Source: Liolophura sinensis
Taxonomy: Eukaryota > Mollusca > Polyplacophora > Chitonida > Chitonidae
DNA length: 64,000 nucleotides
Direction of reading: 5' to 3'
Assembly: GCF_032854445.1 (NCBI RefSeq)
Contig: NC_088306.1
Location: 9,138,193-9,202,192, forward strand
A program made the position numbers and the translations under genes. Numbering within the stretch: position 1 is the first letter of the stretch; each line of letters starts with the position of its first letter. Below, one piece after another: positions 50,301-62,300 of this stretch. The notes beneath the pieces are model-generated. The model had not been told where the DNA came from and did no database searches. It saw nothing but the letters and a program-made list of their open reading frames with translations.

Positions 50301-53300
50301 TCAAGGCCACATTTGATGCTGATTTTGAACTGAGCTTCACTGATGGCAATGAAACGGTAACAATCACCTGAAATGTGTCCCTTAATTTTCAGGCTAGTTT
50401 CTCATGACATTTTGGGATTTTCCACATAAGACCGTTTGCTGCAGGCACTGAATGTCTACATGTGTAGGTCAAATCAAAATACAAATTTGTGTGCTCCACA
50501 GAGAGCAAATTGCAGGTGTGGAAATCACACTCCTGGTCTTTTGCTAGGGGTGTCATGATCTCACATCTTCTCCAAAAGAAAAAACATAGGCCTGAATTTG
50601 GAGCACCCAGATGTAGAAAATTGCTGCACTCACAGGTGCATTGGCTAAATTAGAGTGCATTTGTTCGCCCATGCACCTTTAAATTAATTTAAAACCTTGT
50701 TTGTTTGCAATTTATGGGGAAGCAGCATATTTTTTAATCCCGTGAGGTGGTGCCAGTGTGAAGCAGGACCTGGAGCCATTGTTACGTCAAGAAGGGATTG
50801 TAGCGTAACGTCTATGTCATTACAGTGTATCAGTTTCTTTTGTAAAATGGTACTGTCTTTCATGTGACGTCATCACGATGAGCAGGGAAAGGAACATTTG
50901 ATGTTAATAAAATGCTGTCAAGGTCCTGCTGTTGGGTGTTTGGCAGGTCCCCCATTGTGTTCTGTGATGGTGCCTTCCTAGAACACATGTGGGCCCTTTT
51001 CTCATAAGGTCATGGGTTCAAATCAAAACCTGCTGCTGCTATGGCTTGTTCATAGCGTTTCATCAAAAGATATGCAGGGTTGCTGGGGTGGGGCCACCCT
51101 TTCAATCTGCATACTACTTTTCGGGACTGTTTTTGAAAAAAGTTCACCGTATTGAATTGTAACTCGGCACACGGCTTCACTATAACAAGCTAAGATTGAG
51201 TTTGTAAGTGTTGCGTTGTTTCATCCATTTTTTACAAAATTATGACCATTTTTGTTCTCTTGTAAACTTTGACACACATGTAGCTATTTGTTTTGAAAGC
51301 TTATACTCATATGGGCACATATTACAAACATGTCCGTTCCAGAATGTTTTTTTCGAGTTAAACTTGTTGTACTGTTGTTTTTTCACAGTATTTTGCAAAT
51401 TTCTCGCTCCCTGCCGAGTCAGACATCAGTGTGGATGGTAGCTGTGCAGTCAAGGAAAAAATTGCCGGGCTGGACTTGAACATGACCTCTAACAGCAGTG
51501 TTCTATCCTTCACCTTTACCAACAAGGACGGCAAGGTCAGCGCCGACCTTCAGTTTGTGCTCAACAACCCAAGTGAAATCTTTAAAAACCTGAATTACTC
51601 AGGTAAGTACTGTATTTGCCGAAGATATTTGCCAAACAAAACTCTAGTTTAGTTTTTTTTTTTTTTTTTTGAAAATGGAATGAAAATATAGTTCATGCTG
51701 GCTTCCACTCTGGCCATAAGGAATGAAGTCCTGCCAACAGCCTGCAGATGGTCATGTTTCCCCCAGGCTCTTCCTGGTTTCCTCCCACCATAATGCTGGC
51801 CAGCGTCGTATAAGCAAAATATTTTTAAGTACGGCATAAATCCCCATTCCAATAAATAAATAAGTAAATCCTGCTCTCCACGCAGACCTCAAAACACCTT
51901 TCTAACATCAATAGAACTATCAGGGCCAAATTTTAAGTCCTACATTTTGTTCAATAGTGAAAAGCACATTAAATCTGCTAAAAGCTGCTTGTGGTCACAA
52001 ATACTTATTTGTTAATTTGTTTATTATTAAACATATCAGAAATGTCTTTGAGCAGTGAATAACGTGCAGGCAGTTCTGTGCCTCACAAATAGGAAACTCT
52101 GTTAGTGACTTGCCAAAAGGCTGATCGTGTTAGTGACAAATTCTTAATTATAGCCTTGATAATTAATAAATGATATTCCTCCCAGAAGATACATGGATTT
52201 CATGACATTAGACATCCATTGGATGATACTTTGTAGTATGCTCCTTCCTCAGCCTTTTTCACGTATGAAAGAGCATCTTTCAGTGCAATTTATGCGCAAT
52301 TATAATTTGTTTTTGTTGACAAAACTACATTGGTTGGATTGGCCAATTTCAGGGCATCATAAAAAGTATAATTTTATAAGTCTACAAGTACACACAATAA
52401 TGCCTTCCGAATATAGTTGAAACAACACATTACCAACATGCGAAAAGGTTGAAGAATTACAGTATGTTGATCAGTTTAGAGTTAAAATTTTATTTAATAT
52501 TAATTTATTTGCAGAAGGATGTTTAACTGCTATTATATTTTCTTAAAGTTCAAAGTTGAGAGTCTTTTTGTTGTCAAGAATTGTTTTGTTACGATATCTG
52601 GCAAAGGGCTGTGACTTTTGAAGCAGGTTATCTCCCTTCATCCCCTTGATCACTGAAACATGTTCAAAACAATGTGAACGTTCAAGTATAGTAACTGAGT
52701 GTTCCAGGTAATTCGCTGATCATATCTGCCGTGTTTGTGCTTCACAGCTGCTGTCGGTTTGATTGGACGTGATGTGGAATTCTCAGACATGGGCGGAGTG
52801 AACCAGAGTTATTTGTGCAACGCTGTGGAAAACGTCACCTTGTCCAGCAGCAACGTAACTGGTGTTGATGCCACTGTCAGCATTCTCTTCAGCAAGCTAC
52901 AGATCCAGGCCTTCAACTTCAAGGGTAACTTCAGCGACCCTGATGAATGTACTGCTGACCAGTCCACGACAGTGTCCACCACTCTCCCAACAACGACTCT
53001 CCCCACGCCCACGGGCACAGGTCATTACAACCTGACCGTTGGCAATGACACCTGTGCAGTTCTGGTGGCCAACATCACCGTCATGGTCGACTACACAGAC
53101 ATGGAAGGGAAAAAAGTGAGTAGATGCCTGGGTTGCCATGGTGATGAAAATCTCTGATTATTCATGGATAAATGCCCTAGCCATTGCTAAATGTCCTAAT
53201 CATGAATAAGTGTCGTACTGGTGGATAAATGTCCTAGTCATTGGTAAATGTCCTAGTCATGAATAAATGTCGTACTGGTGGATAAATGTCCTAGTCATTG

Positions 53301-56300
53301 GTAAATGTCCTTGTCATGAATAAATGTCCTAGTCATTGGTAAATGTCCTAGTCATGAATAAATGTCGTACTGGTGGATAAATATCCTAGTCATTGGTAAA
53401 TGTCCTTGTCATGAATAAATGTCCTAGTCATTAGTAATTGTCCTAGTCATGAATAAATGCCCTTGTTGTGGATAAATGTCCTAGTCATAGATAAATGTTC
53501 TAATTGTGGAGGTAAATGTGCCAGTCATGAATCATTCAGAAATTTGGAAGAAAGGCATGAAAAAATCATGAATTTTGTATATGTGCAGATGTTAGGATAA
53601 ACTGTCATAAGGTTTGATTCCTTGCATTTAATCATTCATTGGTCATCTTGGTTGATTTGCCTTTCATCATATATAAGGGTTTATATCCTCTGTTTGTGAC
53701 CTGGTGGCTAGTGAGGTCAATTTTACTGCAAGGGTTGTCTGGGTGAGGTTGAGGTGCATGTGTGACAAAGAGACTTGTACATGTTTTTCTTCATCATTGG
53801 GGGCCCTCAGTGGCCGAGGGTGTTAGAACGCCAGTGCAGCGCGATGACCCAGGAGCCTCTCACCAACGTGGTCCATAATGCTGGCTGCCGTCATATATGT
53901 GAAATATTCTTGAGCATATCATAAAACCCCAATCAAATAAATAAGTATTTGTTATTTATGTATATACATGTTAGTAAAAAGCCAGGATTTCATTTTCTGA
54001 TATCACTATTGTTATTGCATTTTGATCTTTAATACTCACCATGACGTCATGAAAGAAGCAGTTTGTTTTGCGATGTTCCAATCTGAGCTCAGCAAGATTT
54101 AATTTCTTTATAGACATTTTATAGTTAACTTTTATAATCCCTACATCATATATAGGGGAGGCCTCCGTGGCTCAGTTGGTTAGCGCGCTAGCACAGCGTA
54201 ATGACCCAGGAGTCTCTCACCAATGCGGTCGCTGTGAGTTCAAGTCCAGCTCCTGCTGGCTTCCTCTCCGGCCGTATGTGGGAAGGTCTGTCAGCAACCT
54301 GCGGATGGTTGTGGGTTTCCCCTGGGCTATGCCCGGTTTCCACCTACCATAATGCTGACCACCATCGTATAAGTAAAATATTCTTGAGTACAGCGTAAAA
54401 CACCAATCAAATAAATAAATCATATAAAGGGTCAGGCGTGATATCAACCTACAGCTAAAAATGTTGCTTAACTTGTTAACACACACAAGCTCAGCTCTGA
54501 GAGGTTAGAACAGGACTGGTTGGCCCGGTGGCAGTATAATGTGACTGGCTTGGCAGCACTTTGGCAGCATGGACCTGCCCTGCCACAGGACGACACACAA
54601 GACCCTATAACACTGATATACATTGTTTCATTTTAGCCTTGATGTGACGTTTCCAGCAGATGCCAATGTTACAAGGTCTTGTTTTATTGTTCTAACTTTG
54701 ATCTGTTACAGTTGTGATGTGATGTTTCTAGCTGATGCCAGTGTTACAGGGTGGTGTTCTGTTGGTTTAACTCTGATCTGTTACAGGCTGTGTTACAGTG
54801 TTACACGGTCTTGTTCTATGTTCTAACTATGATCTGTTACAGGCTAGTTGTGATGTGATTTTTCCAGCTGATGCCAGTGTTACAGGGTGGTGTTTTGTTG
54901 GTTTAACTCTGATCTGTTACAGGCTGTGTTACAGTGTTACACGGTCTTGTTCTATGTTCTAACTATGATCTTTTACAGGTTAGTCGTGAAGTGATGGTTC
55001 CAGCTGATGCCAATGTAACAGGATCTTGTGGTGGAGATACAATTGACATGACCTTGAACATGGCTGAGCAGGACGACTCTGAGGTCAATGGCACACTCAC
55101 TTTCACTTTCGAGAACGACAAGGGTTACACTCTGCTTACAGAATGTGGATTTTCATTCAGTTTTAATGACAGTGAGTTTTGTTTATTGTTTTATTTGAAA
55201 ACTCAAATAAAGGAATGTAAGGAAAACAACTCTGAAAATGAAGTAGACATTAGTGCAAAGGCTGTTGTGGTTTTTTTCTTTAATTTGAATGTTAAATTTA
55301 GTCGTATGCTTTCAGTGTGTGGTGGAGGTCTCCATGGTCTGCGGGGTTAACAAGCCAGCGCGGCACTATGATCCAGGAGCCTCTCACCAATGCAATCGCT
55401 GTGAGTTCAAGTCCAGCTCATGCTGGCTTCCTCTCCAGCTGTAAGTGGGACAGGGTTCGCACAGGTCCTTGAAAACATTGAAAGTGCTTGAATTTTATTT
55501 TGGTAATTCAAGGACAGGAAAGTGCTTGGATTTGACCATTTTTATGTGGAGGTCCATGAAAGTGTTTGATTTTGTTTGTGTCTCATGAAGAAAGTTATTT
55601 GGTGGTAAAAATCTGTGAATCAACTAACAACGAGCATGCACCTAAAGTGGCCGCCCGTGGTATGTACACAGTCATAGTTTTGCACCACTACAGACAAACA
55701 CATGTGTTGTGTGGAAATAAGCTGCGCTTTTTATTCTGACAGACAGTGGAAAATTTATAAGAATCAATGATGGGTTATCTGATTATCAGTGATGTCTGCA
55801 CCGACTGAAGGTTATGGCACCAACACAATGCTGCATACCGGTCGAATGCCACGGCATGGCTGTACCACACTTACAAAATGACCTAAAAAAGTATTCAAGC
55901 TGCGTCTGTTGTCGCAGTTTGTACGCGAAAGCGGACATTCTGACTGTTGTTTGAGGTACTTGAATTTGTATTTTAAGTACTTGAAAGTACTTCAACAGTC
56001 CTTGAATTTTTTGGGACGTCAGGCGTGCGAACCATGGCGGAAAGGTCTGGCATCAACCTGCAGATAGTCATGGGTTCCATATGATGCCATCAGTACATTA
56101 TGTAATACCTTACAAACATGGGTAAAGGTTAAAGAATTACAGCACATGTACATTCAGGCAGACAGACATGTAAATTTCTCCTTTATGGTTAGATGTTATG
56201 AATTAAATGACCGTATTCTGATGGTTCCGTGTCATGTTTTCAGGTAATTCCACAATCAGCATGAACAGCAAGCCAGAAGTGGCCTTCTCGCTGACCTCCA

Positions 56301-59300
56301 AATTTTATCAGTGCGACCAGCAGGTCATCATGGTGGGAAACCAAGATAGTGTCACGTTACGAGATATCAAGGTTCAAGCGTTTGGCCTTACTGATGGAGA
56401 CTTCAGCAGCAACAGTAAGTGTATTTTTGTTTCTGTTGACATAAAGCATAAAATTCATGATCACTAGGTCATTTCTCCATGCATGTTATATACCCTAAAT
56501 GACCCCAATTTTTCGCCTACAAAAACACATTTTTAGAGGCAAATAAATGCCATAAAATATCATTTTTGGTGCTGAAACATACAATTTTCCAGCCGGATTT
56601 CAGAATGCCTTCCAAACCAAGCACTTTTCTAGAATTCTCCGAGTATTTGTGCAAATTAGTCATGGAAGGAGTTTTAGGTCATTTATGGTACCTCCATTTT
56701 AGAACTCCATTTGTATTCGCATCTTTCATCAGGGTCTTTCTTGATATATTAATTACCATTTAGCTTATGTACTTGTTGATTATCCATTATTGCCCTCTCA
56801 GGGTTCACTATTTGTTGTAAGGTAAATGGTCTGGATCTTACACAAAGGCTTAGGGAGTGATAATTGCACTAAATGACCTAAAATTTCGCCCGCAAAATTG
56901 ATTTTTTGAGGCAGGACAGAGCTATATCTAGAAAAACATTAAAGGCTCTGATCCCAAACATTTAATGGTGGCATTGTGACTGTGCATGAAGAAAATTTAA
57001 AAAGGCAACTCAAAAAGATGCTTTCTAAGAGCTTCCAAGTTTGTGTGAAAACTTTACTTTTTATTGGTAAACCATCATATTTTTGTTACGGGTCTATCGG
57101 TGAGAACCACCACAGGCTCATTATAGAGGCTTGAAAAAGTGTGAAGAAATTGCCGGAAGTAGTTTCACCCAAGTACGACGTTTCTGTGCACTTAACAAAA
57201 TAGTCCGTGTATTATGGTCAAATATTATCTTCCTTTCGCGATGTCTTCTTCATTGTTTTGTTGGGATTTATGTTATGATTATGTATTAAAAAAAATATTA
57301 ATTATGTTTGGAGACATGCTTTCATTTATTATTCATATAGCTTCATGTTAAGAAAGGTTATCGAATGTGATTGCGCTGTTTTTAGGACCGTGATGGTAAT
57401 TGTCACTTACCTGTCGGGACCTTGATTTACCTTGATAGTGTATGTAGCAAAAAAGGTTTACACCATGTAAGGTAACCTACGCTTATGTATTTAACAGCTC
57501 CTAATAATATTTAGGCCTTCCTTACGGCAATTGAGCACGTTGTTAGTCACCAAAACGGTGAAAGTAAAGATTGTGCCATTTGACCTTGACCCTAGTGCTA
57601 CAGATAATTGGCATGCAGGTGTAAATGCGCTTAAAAATTAGATGATGCGCTTTTAAAATTGAAACAGAGCGTTATGAATATTCATGAGGATTTGTGTGTA
57701 CGCCTAAATTCCTGATTAAGCTATAGCGTACATGCGTGATTTTTGGCAAACAGTTCTGTCAAAATCGAAAGTAGATCTCCAAAGTAGTTTACTTGCATGA
57801 CGCTCTCCACAACGTGTTAGTTTTCGGAAACTGAAGGTTACAGCAAAGGCTCACGTACCACTACCCCCAGTCATGGAGAATGACTGCTGTGATATTGGTA
57901 CTTGTGATATTCTCTAGTGTTTGCCATGAAGATGTAGCAAGGGCTAAAAAAAAAATGGTCATTTGAGTTACTATACAGCAAGTTCTGCTACTGTACTGCA
58001 CTAAACCATTCTAGCATCGCTCCCAATGTATGGTTTTAATTCTACACCGATCGTCAGTTATTTGTGCTATGTTAAGGTGGGCCCACTTTCCAGCGTGCAC
58101 ATGTATTGGTGATTTCTGAAGAGAGAAGCTAATGCAATGAAATACAATGATCACAAGAACATCTAGTGTCCAGAAACGCTTTAGATTTATACTACATGCT
58201 GCCTCCAGCTGTAGTGCTGGGGACCCAAAATAGTGATGTGTTGAGTATTTTCAAAAAATGTGTACTGCTTTCCGAGTACTGCCTCTATTGGAAAAGCAAG
58301 GGAGTACCTCTCTACCTCTGAAAATTATCTATAGCAGTGCTTGACCCATTCGGGTACTGCCTAATGGTTGATCTTCCTAAATGCATGAATGCCAGGAAAC
58401 TTGTTATACAAATTTTTTCATGCTGCGTTAAAGTTATCTGTTAAATTGTAGAATGAGCTGTGAATTACTTTTGATACATGGGATGAATGTGTGGACATAA
58501 TCCTGAAGAGGTCGGGACAAAGGTCGATAGATTGTACATGTATCTTATGTGTCCTTGCCATATTTGTACTGTTGAGATACAACTATACATTGTAAAGATG
58601 AAAACATGTATTGTATTACGATATGTTGCCTTGATATCTGGCCATGATCTGTTGCCACACACGGCAGTCAGTGGCGGATTCAAGAGGGGGTCGAGAGGGC
58701 ACCAGCCCCGAGGCAGCGCTGTTCAAAAAAAAAAAAAATGCTATAGACCTGCTGCCACCTCCATTTCCCTGGCAGAGGTGCCTCTGGATCCGCCACTGTC
58801 AGTGGTACAAATAATGAAGATTTTCATGCTCACACTAACCAAACCGAGTAGAGATGGTAATGGCGGTTGCAAAAAAAAATTTCTGGAAGATGTTTACAAT
58901 CTTACAGTTTATCATAATGTGACCTTCTGGCGCAATGCATTCTCTTTAAAAGTCATGTCATAATGAGATGGGGCTGGGCCCTCAATTTCAGACAGAATAT
59001 TAACTGATAGCAAACACCACTCACTCATACATTATTGATCACCTGATCGGCTGTATTGATAATTATTTCGTGACGGGCGTATTGACAGGTGGACATTGTG
59101 CACCTCCGTGGCTCTACTCTACCTACACTTTTAACCACAGTGCTACTGCTTGCTTAACTCAGATCAGGCACAAGCTTTTCATTGGGAGAGTTTCAAGTTC
59201 AAACTCTTTTATCATTGAAGGTAGAAAAAGTCCAAGCTGAATCCTGTGAAATGTTAGACAACTTTTTTTGTTCCATTCACTATAACACGGGTGTCTATAC

Positions 59301-62300
59301 AAATTGTCATAAAAAGTAATTTAGAGTAGACGAAATAAAGAGAAAAGTGAAAATCTGAACAGTTTGTGAATCTGAGAAGTTCCTAAAGGAAAGAGGTGTA
59401 ATTTGTGCCTTTGGAAAAGGGTGAGACTGGTGATCAGTAAGTCAGTTTCAACTAGGTTGCATAACATTTTTCACCATTTACACAGCACAGTAGGACTGTT
59501 TTTACCTTTGACAACAAAAGAGTTCCAACTCTATACTCACATATTAAATTCCATTGCATTTTCCATCCACATAGAATCGTACAAGGTCACTTCCTTGTTT
59601 TTTTTTTATCACGTAAGTTCATTGATTTTATGACCATAATGGTAAATATGTAATTGATAATCTCTTTGATTAGATATTTCTCCTTGCATGCAATTCATGG
59701 TTATGATTCAGAAATCAAAAGCCACTGAATGCTTTTCGTTTAATGCTGATAACTGTCTTATGAAATACATGTAAATGAAATACTGAAATAGCCACAGCAT
59801 CCCCAATGATTTTGAATGAATAAGTGAATGATTGACACTGTTTTTGCTACTTTCAGAGTTGGACTGTCACGAAAGTGTACCTAAGACTGCCCCTACCCAG
59901 AATTACACAGTGGTCAGCGGGAACACAACCTGCATCTCCATGTCCGCTGCTCTCACATTGGAGATCAAATACACTTTGAAAAACAACACGGTAAGGATGG
60001 AGTTGTCCATTCTTGTATTTCCACCCTTCAGTAGCACGGCTGGCCAAGCATGGCGCAGTGACCCAGGAGCCTCTCCAGTCATGCAGAAAAATCTTTTATA
60101 GTATTTTTCATTATCCTTGAACTATTATTTAAAGGTCATTAACCTATTCCTCTAATTTCTCTTGTGACTGAAATAAATACATGTATGGATGAGAGGTATT
60201 GAGTTCATCACATGGTATTTGATTCTTTCGTTTGCAGAACGAAACTGTGATGGTGAATTTTCAGAAAGAGGAGCCAGCTTCTGGTAGCTGCAGTTCTCCA
60301 GGAAATCTCAAGGAAGAGATCATCATTAAGTACAAGCAGAATGATTTCCAGATCTTGTTAGAATTTGGGCGTGATGGAAAGGCAACGACTGGTTTGGGTG
60401 CCGAAACATTTAATTACTACATAGAAAATATCCAGATCACGTACAACCTAGGCTCTGAGCTGTTCCCAGGTGCCAACGACACAACAGGTAAGTGTACAGT
60501 TGCTATGCAGTGCTGGCTTTCTGGAGATTTCAGAAGTTTTACATGTCCAATCAAAATGACATTAACCATCTTCAAAAATACTACCATATTATTTAAATGC
60601 ATGTCTGAAAAATGACACGGACTGTTTTTGATTTGCCCATGTTTAGACCCTGCGGATCAACTCTGTACTTCACCATTAGTGGCCTCAGAGACACTGTTTA
60701 CTTAACCCATGTCCAGTGGTTAATTTTCATGCTGCTTCTGCCATCTTCACTGTTGTGACAGAACTGAAGTAGTCTCCCTTGTGACTAAAATAGGGGCATT
60801 GTGGGATTGCAAGTTCCTGGAGTGGTTTCAGACGCGCACAGTTTCCTTCAGCTGAGTCAAGATGGGATACGTATTAAGACTTGTGTGAGATTCTTCACTG
60901 GTAGAGGAGTAGGGGATGAGGGGTGGGGGTGAAATGCTATGATCTTCGAGGAGTAACTCTGTGGCTAATAGTAGAGTCAAGCCGCAATTAGAAACTGCTG
61001 ACTCAACGCTAAAATGAATGACATAAAAAGAATTGCATAATTTGAACAGCGTGTCTAAGTAGGTCTAGGATCTACTGGGGAGATGTATGTGGTTTCGGTA
61101 GCGAAATGATATGCTACTCTCTGATAATATTTGTGATACTGTCATTGAAAATTAAACAGCTTGTAAATCAACTAATTTTACATCTGTGGTGGTCCGTAAA
61201 GAATGCACTCCTATCCTACAACACTGTTTGAAATTGCTCTTCGGCTACACATAAATAAATCGTTGTAAACGATCTCAAAATGGTGCTTGTGCAGTAGTTT
61301 TGTGTTACCATACATGTATGTCACTTCTTGGAGTGAATGGGTAAAGGCTATGTCACGGCATAGGCCACGCAATCCGACAGCAATGTGTTTGATTGGATAA
61401 AATTCTCAAGACGTTTGCCTCAATTCATGCCAGCCATTTGTACAGTATTGTCGTTTTGTTCTACATGTTATTTGGTGAAATCTCATTAAAATAATAAAGT
61501 GTGATACTTTTTAGAAAGCTTGAGAATCCTGCCGTCGATGGAAATATGTTTTAACCAAAACTTGTGGGTTTCAGCCTCAGACACTCTGGTTTTTCTCCAC
61601 CCAAAGAGACATTGTATAAGTAAAAAATTCTTGAGTATGGCATTAAATAATTAATAAATCAATTAACACTATCCAAAAAAATCAACAGTAGCTGACTACC
61701 CACATGTATTTGTGTGTTTCAGTGAAAACAGCAAAGGCGCTTAATCAGACTCTCTACAAGACAGGCTCAGACAAGTACTACAAATGCTCTGCTGAGGATA
61801 CCTTCAAAGTCAACGACTGGGTGAGCCTGAAGACTAAGGACTTGCGTTTTGTCGCCTTCCACACTGACACCAAGGAACCCAACCTCTTTGGAGATAATGG
61901 TAAGCTTGCTAGTCAGCCTTTACTGTGTTCACACCACCAGCATGTTCAGGTCTTTTCTGACAAAGATGGTTAAAGTGCTGGATTTCTACAACTATTCAGG
62001 TCCTTAGCCAGTGAAGTGGGTCTGTTTCATTCTGGTTTTTGGTGTCTCGGCTGCAGCTTTAACACAGGTGTGTCCGGTACCTGCCAAAAGTCGATGGTTT
62101 ATGCCATGCACTCAACTTCGTCTGTTTCAGATGTCAGAATTATCCCAGAACTGTGCTGTCAAGTGCATAATTAATTGGACCTAAGTATAACAGTATCCAA
62201 GTTTTCAAACTGTAAGCCTTGGTCTAAATTAAATCACAAGGCCAAGAGGGTTGCAATTTTCTAATCCAGCTTCTGCTTTTAAACTGTAATTTTACATCAG

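Noticed and set aside
54156-54424. Functional tRNA gene at the SINE head
   Set aside because: A and B box-like sequences are present, but there is no cloverleaf, and the same head repeats in many copies with a SINE body and tail.
58487-58963. 158 aa + strand ORF
   Set aside because: It crosses a fold-back element and an A-run in LAMP intron 6, and has no known domain.
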